This document shows, one piece after another, positions 10,002-20,628 of a stretch of DNA of 64,000 nt. The stretch's first letter is position 1, and each line of letters opens with the position of its first letter. Position numbers and translations under genes: made by a program. Source of the stretch: Nocardioides campestrisoli. GTDB taxonomy: Bacteria > Actinomycetota > Actinomycetes > Propionibacteriales > Nocardioidaceae. The stretch is from NCBI RefSeq assembly GCF_013624435.2, contig NZ_CP061768.1:2448001-2512000 (forward strand). Direction: 5' to 3'. The notes under the pieces were generated by a model. The model saw only the letters and a list, made by a program, of their open reading frames with translations. It searched no databases and had not been told where the DNA came from.

Positions 10002-10487
10002 TCACCCCAGGGGCCCGGCCGTGTCGAGCAGCAGCTGGATCGCCTGACGCGCGGTGCCCGCCTGGATCTCGTGCCGGGTCCCGGACAGGTCGAGCCGGTG
10101 CACGCGCACCTCGTCCCCCGGACCGGCGACGCTCACGTAGACCGTGCCCGGGGGCTGGTCGTCCTGCCGCCCGGGGCCGGCCACGCCGGTGGTGGCCACT
10201 CCCCAGGTGCTGCCCATGAGCCGCCGGACCCCGCGCGCCATCGCCTCGGCGCACTCCGCGGAGACCACCCCGTGACTGGCCACGACCTCCTGGGGGACGC
10301 CCAGCACCGAGACCTTCACCTCCGTGGCGTAGGAGACCACCGCCCCCAGCAGGACCACCGAGGCGCCGGGCACGGCGGTGAGCTTCGCGGCCACCCGCCC
10401 GCCGGTGACGGACTCGGCGACCGCCAGGGTCTCTCCGCGCCGGGTCAGGCGGCTCAGGAGGCGGGCGGCGCGGGGATCGCTGTCCAT
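10002..10487 (-). CDS. cinA: CinA C-terminal domain protein (nicotinamide-nucleotide amidase family)
   Basis: 161 residues from ATG 10485-10487. [22 protein letters not shown] and the later [10 protein letters not shown] with GTVYVSV are hallmark CinA-C motifs. The family includes NMN deamidases (PncC), which return nicotinamide mononucleotide to NAD synthesis. Only the amidase domain is present; the N-terminal molybdopterin-binding-like domain of full CinA is absent, as is common in actinobacteria. The frame stays open through an upstream 12-bp repeat to GTG 10539-10541, which would add a Cys-rich CQAS repeat; I prefer the ATG because the family homology starts there. Confidence 0.9.
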   Translation of the reverse strand: MDSDPRAARLLSRLTRRGETLAVAESVTGGRVAAKLTAVPGASVVLLGAVVSYATEVKVSVLGVPQEVVASHGVVSAECAEAMARGVRRLMGSTWGVATTGVAGPGRQDDQPPGTVYVSVAGPGDEVRVHRLDLSGTRHEIQAGTARQAIQLLLDTAGPLG

Positions 10488-10495
10488 CTCCCCAT

Positions 10496-10541
10496 CCTGG
10501 CACGGGGCCTGGCACGAGGCCTGGCACGAGGCCTGGCACAC
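10496..10541. repeat. 12-bp tandem repeat, 3.8 copies, at the cinA 5' end
   Basis: Units CCTGGCACGGGG, CCTGGCACGAGG, CCTGGCACGAGG and CCTGGCACAC are head to tail without gaps. Because 12 is a multiple of 3, copy-number change would not shift the cinA frame; read on the minus strand they encode CQAS/CQAP tetrapeptides in frame with cinA. They end 8 bp upstream of the preferred ATG. Confidence 0.85.
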
Positions 10542-10581
10542 GCCTCTGGCGCCGGACGGCAGCAGACGCGTCCGGACGCCA

Positions 10582-10614
10582 CGAGGGGCCCGGGCGCAGT
10601 GCCCGAGCCCCTCG
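10582..10614 (-). terminator. strong hairpin after the 5'-nucleotidase gene
   Basis: Arms 10582-10595 and 10601-10614 pair over 14 bp with one G-T type mismatch, loop GCAGT. It lies 36 bp past the stop of the minus-strand 5'-nucleotidase gene and before cinA. There is no U-tract, as usual for high-GC actinobacterial terminators. Confidence 0.75.
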
Positions 10615-10649
10615 TCCCTGGAGGCTCCGCGTACGGAGCTCCCCCGGGG

Positions 10650-12929
10650 TCAGCGCCTGGTGACGCGGAGGTTGTAGTTCTTCTTCTGCGGGTTGTACTT
10701 GTTGTTGCCCAGGTACTTCACCCGCACCGTGTAGGCGCCCGGCTTGGGCAGTCGGGGCAGGCGCACGTTGACCTTGCTGCGCGGCTTGCCCTTGACCTTG
10801 GTGAGCTCGCCGAAGGCCTTGCGCTTGACGCCCTTGCCCTGGATGACCACCTTGACCCGCCCGGCGACCTTGCCCTCGTTGTTGGCCTTCACGACCACCT
10901 TGACCCGCGGACGGGTCTTGTTGGCCTTGACGACCTTCGGGAAGACGCGGACCTGCTTGATGTTCGGGCGGGTCTTGCGCAGCTCCCGGGTGATGGTGGT
11001 GCCCGACGGCTGGGCGACGAGCTCGATCGCGGTTCCCGCGGGGGCCGCGAAGTTCACCTTCGCCTCACCGTTGGTGACCTTGACGGTCTTGATCACCTTG
11101 CGCTTGTCCTTGCGGACGCGCACGACCTCGACCGTGGTGTTCTTCGGAGCGCCGTTGGAGGTCATGTCCAGGCCCGAGACCGTGGCCCGGACCTTCTCCC
11201 CCATGGTGACCTTGCGGTCCTTGAGGTTGCGCACCTCGACCTGCTGCCTGGCGAAGTCCGGGGTGACCGGGTGGTCACGCAGGTACTTGACCCACACGTC
11301 GCGGTCGACCAGACCGGTGTCCTTGGCCTTGCCGTCCTTGAAGGCAGTGAAGTTGTCGCCACCGGTACCGAGGAAGGAGAAGGTCGAGACGGTGTAGGAC
11401 TTCTTGTCGTCCAGCCACTCGTCGTTGATCCGGACCGAGGTGATCCGCGAGCCGGCGGGCTTGCTCGGGTCCTGGGTGACCTCGACGTTGTCGGAGAGCC
11501 CCAGGTTCAGGTACGGCCGCTGCGTGCCGGCGGGCTGCCACTGCTGCTCCAGCACCTTGCGGAGCTGGGCACCGGTGAGCTCGACGGTCCACACGTTGTT
11601 GACGAACGGCAGGACGTTGTTGGCCTCGCCGTAGGTGATCACGCCGTCGGTGTTGGCCGGGTTGGCCGCCGGGTCGCCCTTGAAGAGCAGGTCGGCGCGC
11701 AGGCCGCCCGGGTTGACGATCCCGATGTCGGGGTCGGCGATCTCGGCCGGCACCCCGTCGCGCAGGGCGTTGGCGACCAGGTCACCGAGCGTGGACTCGG
11801 CTCCGCGGTCCTCGACCGGCTTGCCGGAGGCGTCCACGCCCGAGTAGGCGCGGGTCACGTCGGCGGTCAGCTTGCCGATGGGCTGGTTGCCGATCTCGGC
11901 GGCCTTGGCCTGCGCGGCCTTGACCACGGAGTCCACCTGGGCCACCACGGGGTTGCTCAGGTCGGCGGTGGCAGCGCGCGCGTGGTTCTTGGCCTGGTAC
12001 GACTTGACCTCGCCGGTCGCGGGATCGACGGTCAGCTGGATCTGGCCGACGTTCGCGGCGTACTCGCCGGTCTGCAGGATCGGCCGGGTGCCGCCGCCGG
12101 GCTTCGGGGCGTCCCAGGCGTAGACCTGGTGGGTGTGGCCGTTGAAGATCGCGTCGACGCTGTCCGGCAGGGAGGCCATCCGCTGGAACTCGCCCGCGAG
12201 CGCGGCTTCCTTGGCGTAGTCGGAGCCCTGGCCGTGCGCCGCACCCGAGTGGAAGGTCGCGACGATGACGTCGGCCTCACCGTTGGCGGCGTCGCCGTCG
12301 CTGAGCCGCTTCGCGACCCGGTCGACCGCGAGCACGGGGTCGCCGAAGTCGAGGTCGGCGACGCCGGCGGGAGTGACGAGCGAGGGGGTCTCCTCGGTCA
12401 CGGCACCGATCACCGCGACCTTGATCCCCTGCGCGTCGAACTCGGCGTACTCGGGGAGCACGGGGTTCAGCGTGCCCTTCTGGTACACGTTGGCGCCCAG
12501 GTACTGCCAGGAGGCGTTCGTGCGGTTGTTCACCACCCGGTCGCGCAGGTCCGCCCAGCCACGGTCGAACTCGTGGTTGCCCACCGCGGAGGCGTCGAGG
12601 CCCACGGCGTTGAGCACGTCGATGGTCGGCTGGTCGTTCTGCACCGAGGAGGTGAACTCCGAGGCGCCGATGAGGTCGCCCGCGCCGACGAAGACGTCGG
12701 TGTCGGTCGGCGACGCGTTACGGAGGGACTCCACCGTGGTCGCCCACTTCGTGGTGTCGGCGTTGACCCGGCCGTGGAAGTCGTTGACCCCGATGAGGTT
12801 GACGACGACGTCGTCCGCCGCCACGGCAGGTGCCGAGGTGAGCGCTATGAGCGTGAGTGGGGCGGCTACCAAGCCCCCGATGGTCGCCGTCGCCGTGAGG
12901 CGGCGGCCTGAGCTTCTGATCGCTGACAC
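10650..12929 (-). CDS. secreted 5'-nucleotidase / metallophosphatase (UshA-like)
   Basis: 759 residues from GTG 12927-12929, preceded by AAGGGA. A signal peptide with a hydrophobic core (about 15-32) and an AVA-A cleavage site near residue 37 indicates export. The metallophosphatase domain has GVNDFHGR (48-55), GAGDLIG (83-89) and GNHEFDRG (117-124), plus FNGHTHQ. The 5'-nucleotidase C-terminal substrate domain follows (about 360-540). The last roughly 180 residues are Ig-like and very rich in Lys/Arg (for example VKANKTRPRVKVVVKANN), which is unusual. It likely hydrolyses extracellular nucleotides to recover phosphate and nucleosides. It interrupts the pgsA-cinA order common in relatives and has its own terminator. 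Confidence 0.92.
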   Translation of the reverse strand: MSAIRSSGRRLTATATIGGLVAAPLTLIALTSAPAVAADDVVVNLIGVNDFHGRVNADTTKWATTVESLRNASPTDTDVFVGAGDLIGASEFTSSVQNDQPTIDVLNAVGLDASAVGNHEFDRGWADLRDRVVNNRTNASWQYLGANVYQKGTLNPVLPEYAEFDAQGIKVAVIGAVTEETPSLVTPAGVADLDFGDPVLAVDRVAKRLSDGDAANGEADVIVATFHSGAAHGQGSDYAKEAALAGEFQRMASLPDSVDAIFNGHTHQVYAWDAPKPGGGTRPILQTGEYAANVGQIQLTVDPATGEVKSYQAKNHARAATADLSNPVVAQVDSVVKAAQAKAAEIGNQPIGKLTADVTRAYSGVDASGKPVEDRGAESTLGDLVANALRDGVPAEIADPDIGIVNPGGLRADLLFKGDPAANPANTDGVITYGEANNVLPFVNNVWTVELTGAQLRKVLEQQWQPAGTQRPYLNLGLSDNVEVTQDPSKPAGSRITSVRINDEWLDDKKSYTVSTFSFLGTGGDNFTAFKDGKAKDTGLVDRDVWVKYLRDHPVTPDFARQQVEVRNLKDRKVTMGEKVRATVSGLDMTSNGAPKNTTVEVVRVRKDKRKVIKTVKVTNGEAKVNFAAPAGTAIELVAQPSGTTITRELRKTRPNIKQVRVFPKVVKANKTRPRVKVVVKANNEGKVAGRVKVVIQGKGVKRKAFGELTKVKGKPRSKVNVRLPRLPKPGAYTVRVKYLGNNKYNPQKKNYNLRVTRR

Positions 12930-12999
12930 AGTCTGTTCCCTTGCTTTGACGACAAGTGATCCGTGCCACCTTTACCAGAGTGACGGGTGTGACTGCTAG

Positions 13000-13638
13000 T
13001 CAGCGTTCGATCTGCGTGACGCCGGCACGTGCCTTCTGCCGGTGCCTGCGCACGTCGCGGAGGAACTCGTAGCCCGACCACAGGGTCATCGCCACCGCCG
13101 CCGCGAGCGTCACCTGACCGACGTAGAAGAGCACCTCGCCGGCGGTCCCCCAGCTGTCGAACGCGCCTGAGTGGGCCGAACCGTGCGGCAGCGGCCAGAT
13201 CAGCAGGCCCAGGGCCAGCGCCTGCAGCGTCGTCTTGATCTTCCCGCTCTGCGAGGCGGCCATCACCACGTCGGAGAGCACCGAGAGCCGCAGCAGTGTG
13301 ACGCTCCACTCACGCAGCAGGACGACGATGGTCACCCACCACCAGACGTCCCCGACCAGCGACAGGCCGATGAACGCCATCCCGGTGATCGCCTTGTCGG
13401 CGATCGGGTCGGCGATCTTCCCGAAGTCGGTGACGATGTCGTACTTGCGGGCCAGGTCGCCGTCCACCTTGTCGGTGATCATCGCGACCGCGAAGAGCGC
13501 GAACGCGACCCAGCGCCAGGTGACCGAGTCGCCGCCGTCCTGCAGCAGCGCCCAGCCGAAGAAGGGGACGATCAGGATCCGCAGCGTGGTGAGCAGGTTG
13601 GGCACGTTCAGGTTGCTCGTGCGGCCCGGGGAGCTCAT
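13000..13638 (-). CDS. pgsA: CDP-alcohol phosphatidyltransferase (PgsA type)
   Basis: 212 residues. The CDP-alcohol phosphotransferase signature D-x2-D-G-x2-A-R-x8-G-x3-D-x3-D is present: [11 protein letters not shown], then [11 protein letters not shown]. Six membrane segments surround it. Such enzymes transfer a CDP-diacylglycerol phosphatidyl group to glycerol-3-phosphate (phosphatidylglycerophosphate synthase); in actinobacteria this locus is usually named pgsA or pgsA3. ATG 13636-13638 overlaps the rimO stop (TCA on the plus strand at 13635-13637), so it is translated with rimO. The exact acceptor alcohol is inferred from context (between rimO and cinA/clgR). Confidence 0.92.
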   Translation of the reverse strand: MSSPGRTSNLNVPNLLTTLRILIVPFFGWALLQDGGDSVTWRWVAFALFAVAMITDKVDGDLARKYDIVTDFGKIADPIADKAITGMAFIGLSLVGDVWWWVTIVVLLREWSVTLLRLSVLSDVVMAASQSGKIKTTLQALALGLLIWPLPHGSAHSGAFDSWGTAGEVLFYVGQVTLAAAVAMTLWSGYEFLRDVRRHRQKARAGVTQIER

Positions 13639-15101
13639 GCCGTGCCGTTCTCGACCTGGGCGACGAGGTCGACGCCCATGCTGTCCACGACCACGGCCCG
13701 GACCAGGTCACCCACCCGGACGCCCGCGTCGGCGCCCACCAGGGCGGTGGTGCCGTCGACCTCGGGCCCCTGGTGCCGGGCGCGGCCCTCGACCGCGCCG
13801 TCCTCGACGGACTCCACCAGCACCTCGACCTGCTCGCCGATCCGCTCCTCCGCACGCTGCGCGGTGAGCTCCTCGACCAGGGCGGTGACGTGGGCGACGC
13901 GGGCGGCCACCTCGTCGGGGTCGATCTTGTCGTCGTAGGTCTCGGCCTCGGTGCCGTCCTCGTCGGAGTAGCCGAAGACGCCGGTCACGTCGAGCCGGGC
14001 CGCCTCGAGGAAGTCGCAGAGCACCGCGACGTCGTCCTCGGTCTCCCCGGGGAAGCCGACGATGACGTTCGAGCGGATGCCGGCCTCGGGGGCCTGCCCG
14101 CGCACCCGCGCCAGCAGGTCGAGGAAGCTGTCGGGATCACCGAAGCGACGCATCCGGCGGAGCACGGTGGCACTGGCGTGCTGGAACGAGAGGTCGAAGT
14201 AGGGCACCACGCCGGGAGTCGAGGCGATCGCGTCGATCAGCCCCTGCCGGGTCTCGGCGGGCTGCATGTAGGAGACCCGGACCCAGTCGATGCCGTCGAT
14301 CGCGGACAGCTCGGGCAGCAGCGTCTCCAGGAGCCGGAGGTCCCCCAGGTCCTTGCCGTACGAGGTGGAGTTCTCGCTCACCAGGAACAGCTCGCGCACC
14401 CCCTGCTCCGCCAGCCAGCGGGCCTCGGTCAGCACGTCGGCCGGGCGGCGGCTGACGAACGAGCCGCGGAAGCTGGGGATCGCGCAGAACGAGCACCGCC
14501 GGTCGCAGCCGCTGGCCAGCTTGAGCGGGGCCATCGGGCCACCGTCCAGCCGCCGGCGCAGGGCCCGCGGTCCGCTGGCGGGCGCCTGCCCGGGCAGCAG
14601 GTCCGGCACGGCGTGTCCGGGCACGGTCACGTCGGCGACCGCGGCCCGCTCCACCGGGGAGATGGGCAGCAGGCGACGGCGGTCCGAGGGGACGTGCGAC
14701 TGGTGCTGCTCGCCGGCCACGATCGAACGGAGGCGAGCGGCGATGTCGGGGTAGTCGTCGAACCCCAGGACGGCGTCCGCCTCGGGGAGCGACTCCGCGA
14801 GGTCCTTGCCGTACCGCTCGGCGAGGCAGCCCACGGCCACGACGGCCTTGGTCCGGCCGCGCTCCTTGAGGTCGGCAGCCTCGAGCAGGGTGTCGACGGA
14901 GTCCTTCTTGGCCGCCTCGACGAAGCCGCAGGTGTTGACCACCACGGTGTCGGCCAGCTCCGGCTCGGCCACCAGGCGGAACCCGTCCGCCTCCAGCCGG
15001 CCTGCCAGCTCTTCGGAGTCAACCTCGTTGCGGGAGCACCCGAGGGTCACCACCGCCACGCTCATCGGGGTCCCGGCCGCTGCGGGTGCGTGTGTCGTCA
15101 T
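13635..15101 (-). CDS. rimO: ribosomal protein S12 methylthiotransferase RimO
   Basis: 488 residues from ATG 15099-15101. The N-terminal UPF0004 domain begins [20 protein letters not shown]. The radical-SAM core has [15 protein letters not shown] (C-x3-C-x2-C), and a C-terminal TRAM domain follows. The [4Fe-4S] enzyme adds a methylthio group to Asp of ribosomal protein S12. The sequence CSRNEVDSE separates RimO from MiaB, which has CQMN-type motifs. An internal Pro/Arg-rich insertion of about 30 residues precedes the radical-SAM motif. A second in-frame Met (residue 13) could also serve as start. It is coupled to pgsA downstream. Confidence 0.93.
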   Translation of the reverse strand: MTTHAPAAAGTPMSVAVVTLGCSRNEVDSEELAGRLEADGFRLVAEPELADTVVVNTCGFVEAAKKDSVDTLLEAADLKERGRTKAVVAVGCLAERYGKDLAESLPEADAVLGFDDYPDIAARLRSIVAGEQHQSHVPSDRRRLLPISPVERAAVADVTVPGHAVPDLLPGQAPASGPRALRRRLDGGPMAPLKLASGCDRRCSFCAIPSFRGSFVSRRPADVLTEARWLAEQGVRELFLVSENSTSYGKDLGDLRLLETLLPELSAIDGIDWVRVSYMQPAETRQGLIDAIASTPGVVPYFDLSFQHASATVLRRMRRFGDPDSFLDLLARVRGQAPEAGIRSNVIVGFPGETEDDVAVLCDFLEAARLDVTGVFGYSDEDGTEAETYDDKIDPDEVAARVAHVTALVEELTAQRAEERIGEQVEVLVESVEDGAVEGRARHQGPEVDGTTALVGADAGVRVGDLVRAVVVDSMGVDLVAQVENGTA

Positions 15102-15171
15102 AGCTGTCCCCAGTATGCCGCGCGTGCCCATCGGTGCGTGATTCGGCACCCCCGCCCGGGGAACGGCCCGA

Positions 15172-17043
15172 TCACTTCGCCGCGTACGTCCCCTGGGCGG
15201 CGACGCCGGCCTCGCCGATCGGGCCGCGCTCCACCCCGGCGATGCCGACGGTGACGGCACCGTCGGTGGTCTGCACGCGCACCGGCGGCGAGGCGTCGAC
15301 GGTGCGGCTCTCGCCGATCGCCAGCGCGCCCTGGAAGACCACGGCACCCGTGCTGTCGCGGACGACGATCTTGGCGCCACCGGCGGGCGCGGTGACCACC
15401 ACCGGCACCGGGTCGGCCACGACCGTGCTACCGGCGTGCGGTCCACCCGAGCCGTTGAGCACCGGAGTCCCGTCCACGTCGACCGGGGCGTCCATCACCA
15501 GCCGGGCCACCGACCAGGCCAGCACCAGGGCCATCACCGCGGCGACCAGGATCGACCAGTTGGCTCCCCCGCGGGTGCCGCGGATGGGCCCGTGGGCGCC
15601 GGTCGCCAGCTCGGCCTCGAAGACCCGTCGCGGGTCGATCGGGGCGTGCGCGTAGCGCTCGTCGTAGGTGGTCAGCAGGGGCGTGACGTCGACGCCGAGC
15701 ACCCGCGCCAGCGTGCGCAGGTGACCGCGGGCGTAGAAGTCGCCGCCGCACGGCACGAAGTCGTCGACCTCGATCGCCTCGATGACGTGCGGGCGGATCC
15801 GGGTCCGTTCGGCCAGCTGGTCGACCGAGAGACCGATCCGCGTGCGCGCGGCCCGCAGCTCGGGACCGACCACGGGGTCGGCGGCGGGCTCGACGACGAA
15901 GTCGTCGAAGACGACGGGGGCCACCGGGTGGCCCTCGCGGGCGATCGGCCGGACCCGGTCGCTCCAGGTCTGGGTGTCCTCGACCAGCTCGACGGCCGCC
16001 GGCAGCACCGCGGTCACGTCCGACGGGCTCTCCCGGGTGACCTCGGCGCGGGCCGGTTGCGGGGTCTCGCGGGCCGGCTCCGGGGTGGCGCTGTACTCCT
16101 CGCCGTCCTCGTGCTCGATCTCCAGGTGCTCGATCTCGAGGTGTCCGGCGTCCTCGAGCTCGTCCTCGACGTGCTCGGCGTCCTCCACCTCGTCGTGCCG
16201 GGACCTGCGCGGCAGCGCCGCCGAGACCCGGGTCAGCGCGCTCGCGAGCAGCGGACGGGGGTCCCGCAGCCGGGGACGGGCTTGGTCGGTGGCGGGGTCG
16301 AGCTCGTCGTCGGGGTGGTCGGTCCCGGGCGTCTGGGCGTCAGGCAGCGCCTCGACCGGACCGAGGAGCACGTCGTCCGCCTCCAGCTCGTCCTCCGGCG
16401 CGGCCTGCGCCGGCGCCTCCCGCCGGGTCCGCGCCGCGGGGACCACGACCACCTCGGCCCCTCGGTCGACCAGTCGGCCGAGTGCCTCGGTGGCGTCGGC
16501 CCCGTCGGCCACGACCCGGGTCGCCAGGCCCAGCGGCAGCGCGAGCGGGCCGCCGTACAGCCGGGTGGCCACGCGCGCCTGACGGGCAGCGCGGCGGTCG
16601 AGCTCGGCCAGCAGCAGCTCGGGGTTGCGCGGGACCACCTGCAGCCGGCCGTCGCGCAGGAGACCGCTGCGGGGCGTGTGCTCGATCCGCTCCACGGCCG
16701 ACCACGGCAGGCCGCGCCAGCTGCGACCCAGGCGGACCCGGACCCCTTGGCCGTCCGCGACCAGCAGCGGCGTGCGGGCGTCGACGAACGAGGAGAGCCA
16801 CACGACGGCGAGCAGGCCCATCACCGCGACCAGCGCCCAGTCGAGGACCGCGCCGGTGCTGGAGGCGCGCGCCAGGTAGGCGATGGCGACGGCCGAGGAG
16901 AGCCCGCCGACGGCGGCGGCCACGCCGGCGTTGCGGCGCACCTCCACCACCCCGGCAGCCAGGCTCAGCGACGGGACGTCGCGCCCGGCAGCGTGGTCCG
17001 GGTCGCGGCCCTCGTGCCCGAGGTTCTGCTCGGCTGCGCTCAT
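15172..17043 (-). CDS. RodZ-like protein with N-terminal membrane/PH-like extension
   Basis: 623 residues, about twice the usual actinobacterial RodZ length. Order: two hydrophobic segments (41-60, 67-87); a beta-rich PH-like segment (90-150, [17 protein letters not shown]); an acidic, low-complexity linker (215-350) with a HLEIE duplication; a RodZ-type helix-turn-helix (392-457, [19 protein letters not shown]); a basic stretch and one membrane segment (497-516); and an outer C-terminal domain (540-605) of DUF4115 type. RodZ links the cell-shape or division cytoskeleton to the envelope. ATG 17041-17043 overlaps the ftsK stop, so it is co-translated with ftsK. The N-terminal part is unusual and its function is unknown. 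Confidence 0.82.
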   Translation of the reverse strand: MSAAEQNLGHEGRDPDHAAGRDVPSLSLAAGVVEVRRNAGVAAAVGGLSSAVAIAYLARASSTGAVLDWALVAVMGLLAVVWLSSFVDARTPLLVADGQGVRVRLGRSWRGLPWSAVERIEHTPRSGLLRDGRLQVVPRNPELLLAELDRRAARQARVATRLYGGPLALPLGLATRVVADGADATEALGRLVDRGAEVVVVPAARTRREAPAQAAPEDELEADDVLLGPVEALPDAQTPGTDHPDDELDPATDQARPRLRDPRPLLASALTRVSAALPRRSRHDEVEDAEHVEDELEDAGHLEIEHLEIEHEDGEEYSATPEPARETPQPARAEVTRESPSDVTAVLPAAVELVEDTQTWSDRVRPIAREGHPVAPVVFDDFVVEPAADPVVGPELRAARTRIGLSVDQLAERTRIRPHVIEAIEVDDFVPCGGDFYARGHLRTLARVLGVDVTPLLTTYDERYAHAPIDPRRVFEAELATGAHGPIRGTRGGANWSILVAAVMALVLAWSVARLVMDAPVDVDGTPVLNGSGGPHAGSTVVADPVPVVVTAPAGGAKIVVRDSTGAVVFQGALAIGESRTVDASPPVRVQTTDGAVTVGIAGVERGPIGEAGVAAQGTYAAK

Positions 17044-19610
17044 CTCTCCCCCTCCAGTGTGGCGATCACGGAATCGATCTCGTCGGGCTTGACCAGCACG
17101 TCACGTGCCTTGGAGCCCTCGCTCGGCCCGACGACGCCCCGGCTCTCCAGGATGTCCATCAGGCGACCTGCCTTGGCGAACCCGACGCGGAGCTTCCGCT
17201 GGAGCATCGAGGTCGAGCCGAACTGGGTGGAGACCACCAGCTCGATCGCCTGGATCACCAGCTCCATGTCGTCGCCGATGTCGTCGTCGAGATCGCGCTT
17301 GGCGGCAGCCGGCGCGGTCACCTCCTCGACGTAGGTGGGCTCCAGCTGCTGCTTGCAGGCCGCGACCACCTGGTGCACCTCGGCCTCGGTGACCCAGGAG
17401 CCCTGGACCCGGACCGGCTTGGAGGCACCCATCGGCAGGAAGAGGCCGTCACCCTGCCCGACCAGCTTCTCCGCGCCCGGCTGGTCGAGGATGACCCGGC
17501 TGTCGCCGAGGCTGGAGGTGGCGAAGGCGAGCCGCGAGGGGACGTTGGCCTTGATCAGGCCGGTCACCACGTCGACCGACGGGCGCTGGGTCGCCAGCAC
17601 CAGGTGGATGCCGGCGGCACGGGCGAGCTGGGTGATCCGGACGATCGCGTCCTCGACGTCGCGGGGGGCCACCATCATCAGGTCCGCGAGCTCGTCGACG
17701 ATGACCAGCAGGTAGGGGTACGGCGAGAGCTTGCGCTCGCTGCCCGGCGGGACCTCGACCTTGCCGGCCCGGACCGCCTTGTTGAAGTCGTCGACGTGCC
17801 GGAAGCCGAAGTTGGCCAGGTCGTCGTAGCGCATGTCCATCTCGCGCACGACCCACTGGAGCGCCTCGGCGGCCTTCTTCGGGTTGGTGATGATCGGGGT
17901 GATCAGGTGCGGGATGCCCTCGTAGGCGTTGAGCTCGACCCGCTTGGGGTCGACCATGATCATCCGGACCTCGTCCGGGGTCGCCCGCATCATGATCGAG
18001 GTGATCATGGAGTTGATGAAGGACGACTTTCCGGAGCCGGTGGCACCGGCGACGAGCAGGTGGGGCATCTTCGCCAGGTTGGCGACCACGAAGCCGCCCT
18101 CGACGTCCTTGCCCAGGCCGGTGACCATCGGGTGGTGGTTGGAGCGCGCCGTCTCCGAGCGCAGCACGTCACCGAGGGAGACGATCTCCTTGTCGGTGTT
18201 GGGGATCTCGATGCCGATCGCCGACTTGCCCGGGATCGGGCTGAGGATCCGGACGTCGGCCGAGGCCACCGCGTAGGCGATGTTCTTCGACAGCGCGGTG
18301 ACCTTCTCCACCTTGACCGCCGAGCCGAGCTCGACGATGTACCGGGTGACCGTCGGGCCGCGGGTGTAGCCGGTGACGTGGGCGTCGATCCCGAACTCCT
18401 CCAGCACCTGCTGGAGCCGGTCGACCACCGCGTCGCTGGCCTTGGACTTGGCCTTGTGCACCGAGCCCGGCTTGAGCACCTCGCTCGCGGGCAGGGTGTA
18501 GGTGATGTCGCCGGAGAGCGCGAGCTGCTCCACGCGCGGCGGGAGCGGCGTGTGCGGGGGCGGCTCGACCTCCCCGGTGCCGGCCGGCTCCGAGGAGTCG
18601 GTCCGGTCCAGGATCGCGAGCCCCTCGTCGCCCTCGGCCAGGGCCACCTCGATCGGATCCGGCTTGGCCCGGCGGCGCTTGCGGACCTCGCGGTCCTCCA
18701 GCACGGGGGTGTCGTACGCCGGGTCCCCCATGTCCTCGTCGACCGGCACGCTGCGACGACGCTGGCGAACCGGTCGGGTCTCGTCCGCGTCCGCTGCGTC
18801 CGCGTCGTCGCCGGGGTGACCCAGCAGCCGGTCGCGGAGCTCGGCCAGCCGGTGCGGCACCTGGTAGAGCGGGGTGGCGGTGATGACGAGCACGCCGAAG
18901 ACGGAGACCAGGCCCAGCAGCGGGACGACGACCCAGGGGGTGCGGAGCAGGTCGAGCAGGAGGCTGGAGACGACGAAGCCGACCGCTCCCCCTGCCTGCT
19001 GGAGCTCGTGGGCGTCACCGGCGGTGGGCTGCGGGTTGCCGTTGGCGATGTGCACGATGCCCAGGACGCCGAGCACCAGGGCGGACCAGCCGATCACCTG
19101 TCGGCCTGCGGGGCCGTTGTGCTCGGGGTCGCGCAGCGTGCGCCAGCCCAGGTAGGCGAAGGCGAGCGGCACGGCCCAGGCGACCTTGCCGACGGTCCCC
19201 TGGGTCGCGGACCGGACCAGGTCCATGGCACCGCCGGGGGGCTGCCACCAGACCGCGCCGGCCACCACCAGGCCGAGCCCGAGGAGCACCATCCCGAACC
19301 CGTCGCGGCGGTGCGCCGGGTCGAGGTCGCGGGCACCGTGCCCGATGCCGCGGGCGGCGGCGCCCACCCCGTGGGCGAGACCCAGCCAGGCGGCCACCAG
19401 CCCGCGGGCCAGTGCGCCGAAGCCTCGGGCGACCGGCCCGGGGCCGTTGCGCACGGCGCGCGGAGCGGGTCGACGCGCGGTCGACTTCTGGGGTCGTGGG
19501 GAGGTCTTGCCGGCTCGGCTGGAGCCAGTACTCCGTGATCGGGTGCTCGAAGCCTTCTTGGACGCGCTCGAGCTCCGCGACCCCGGCGGGGAAGACGTAC
19601 GGGTCGCCAT
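17040..19610 (-). CDS. ftsK: DNA translocase FtsK/SpoIIIE
   Basis: 856 residues. A basic Ser/Arg/Lys-rich N-terminus (1-60) leads to four or five membrane segments (about 107-250), an acidic/basic linker (265-360), and the alpha/beta motor. Walker A is GATGSGKSS (522-530), followed by [13 protein letters not shown] and the Walker B region [13 protein letters not shown]. The C-terminal winged-helix gamma domain ([20 protein letters not shown]) reads orientation sequences. The protein pumps chromosomal DNA through the division septum. It is the first gene of a minus-strand run with the rodZ-like gene; its promoter should be in the 99 bp up to the M56 gene. Confidence 0.95.
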   Translation of the reverse strand: MATRTSSPPGSRSSSASKKASSTRSRSTGSSRAGKTSPRPQKSTARRPAPRAVRNGPGPVARGFGALARGLVAAWLGLAHGVGAAARGIGHGARDLDPAHRRDGFGMVLLGLGLVVAGAVWWQPPGGAMDLVRSATQGTVGKVAWAVPLAFAYLGWRTLRDPEHNGPAGRQVIGWSALVLGVLGIVHIANGNPQPTAGDAHELQQAGGAVGFVVSSLLLDLLRTPWVVVPLLGLVSVFGVLVITATPLYQVPHRLAELRDRLLGHPGDDADAADADETRPVRQRRRSVPVDEDMGDPAYDTPVLEDREVRKRRRAKPDPIEVALAEGDEGLAILDRTDSSEPAGTGEVEPPPHTPLPPRVEQLALSGDITYTLPASEVLKPGSVHKAKSKASDAVVDRLQQVLEEFGIDAHVTGYTRGPTVTRYIVELGSAVKVEKVTALSKNIAYAVASADVRILSPIPGKSAIGIEIPNTDKEIVSLGDVLRSETARSNHHPMVTGLGKDVEGGFVVANLAKMPHLLVAGATGSGKSSFINSMITSIMMRATPDEVRMIMVDPKRVELNAYEGIPHLITPIITNPKKAAEALQWVVREMDMRYDDLANFGFRHVDDFNKAVRAGKVEVPPGSERKLSPYPYLLVIVDELADLMMVAPRDVEDAIVRITQLARAAGIHLVLATQRPSVDVVTGLIKANVPSRLAFATSSLGDSRVILDQPGAEKLVGQGDGLFLPMGASKPVRVQGSWVTEAEVHQVVAACKQQLEPTYVEEVTAPAAAKRDLDDDIGDDMELVIQAIELVVSTQFGSTSMLQRKLRVGFAKAGRLMDILESRGVVGPSEGSKARDVLVKPDEIDSVIATLEGER

Positions 19611-19709
19611 GCTCAGGACAGTAGTCCACCCGTCACACCAGTCACAGGCACCACAGAGCGCGTGTCGCGACCGGGGTGATACCCGTCGGCCGGCGAGTCG
19701 GGTGCGGCG

Positions 19710-20582
19710 TCAGCCGCGCAGACCGAGGAGCCAGGGGGCGACGACCAGGGCGGTGGGCAGCACCAGCACGGCCCACGAGCACAGCACCAGGAGGACCCCC
19801 TGGGCGTGCCGGGGGTGCGGGTCAGCGAGCACCCTGACCCGCTCGACCAGGTGCGAGCCGGCCGCGCCCATCGACCCGGCCGGCACCCTGCCCTGGGCCA
19901 TGGCCAGCAGGGCGGAGCCGAGCTGGTGCGCCCCCCCGACCCTGACGGCCGCCCGGTCGGCGAGGATCTCGACCAGCAGCTGCACCTCCCGGAGCGCGGC
20001 GTCGCTGGAGACCCAGCGGGGGAATGCCCGGTGCAGCACGGTGAACGCCTCGAGCACCAGGTCGTGACGGGCCGAGAGGTGCGCGCGCTCGTGGGCGAGC
20101 ACGGCTGCCAGCTGTGGGCGCTCCAGTCGCTCCAGAGCCGCGGCCGAGACGACCACGCGCGACTTCGCCACTCCGGGCAGGCAGTAGGCCACCGGCACGT
20201 CGTGCTCGAGGATGTGCAGGTCCTCCAGCCGTCCGGCGACCAGGTCGATCTGCTCCCGGTGGACCCGGCGCTGGGCTCGCAGGGACGTGCCGACCCGGTG
20301 CCCGGAGACCAGGAGCCGGGCGACCACCACCAGCGTGACCGTCAGCGCCAGGGCAGCGACGACCAGGCCCGGCAGGCTCGGCTCCCCGGTCAGGGTGCGG
20401 CCGGTCGCCAGGGAGAGCCCGGCTCCCAGGGCCGAGAGCACGGCGGCCAGCGCCACCGCCTGCCACAGGGCCATCGCAGCGAACGGGGTCATCCGCAGCC
20501 GCGACGACCTGGCCATCAGTGCCGGGACAGGTCCGGCCAGGGCCCCGGCCAGGAGGCCGAGGACCAGGGGGGTCAGCTCCAC
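19710..20582 (-). CDS. M56-family membrane metalloprotease (BlaR1-like protease domain)
   Basis: 290 residues from GTG 20580-20582. Membrane segments lie near residues 3-22, 36-60, 70-92 and 262-285. The zinc-protease motif HERAH (164-168, HExxH) is followed by a downstream acidic ligand region EILADRAAV (205-213). There is no C-terminal penicillin-sensor domain, so this is a short M56 protease like mycobacterial Rv1845c rather than a full BlaR1. It follows the BlaI-type repressor gene, the standard pair in which the protease inactivates the repressor. I infer that the pair senses an envelope or respiratory signal and controls the adjacent cyd operon. Confidence 0.88.
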   Translation of the reverse strand: MELTPLVLGLLAGALAGPVPALMARSSRLRMTPFAAMALWQAVALAAVLSALGAGLSLATGRTLTGEPSLPGLVVAALALTVTLVVVARLLVSGHRVGTSLRAQRRVHREQIDLVAGRLEDLHILEHDVPVAYCLPGVAKSRVVVSAAALERLERPQLAAVLAHERAHLSARHDLVLEAFTVLHRAFPRWVSSDAALREVQLLVEILADRAAVRVGGAHQLGSALLAMAQGRVPAGSMGAAGSHLVERVRVLADPHPRHAQGVLLVLCSWAVLVLPTALVVAPWLLGLRG

Positions 20583-20628
20583 GGGTCAGGATCCTAGTGC
20601 GTCTCGCACGCCTCGGGCTTCCGGGTCC

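Noticed and set aside
12930..12999. A PHO box upstream of the 5'-nucleotidase gene
   Set aside because: GTCAC-like repeats exist on the minus strand but do not keep the 11-bp spacing or consensus of PhoP sites.
19710..20582. Calling the M56 protein BlaR1, a beta-lactam sensor
   Set aside because: It is only 290 residues and lacks the penicillin-binding sensor domain; no beta-lactamase gene is near.
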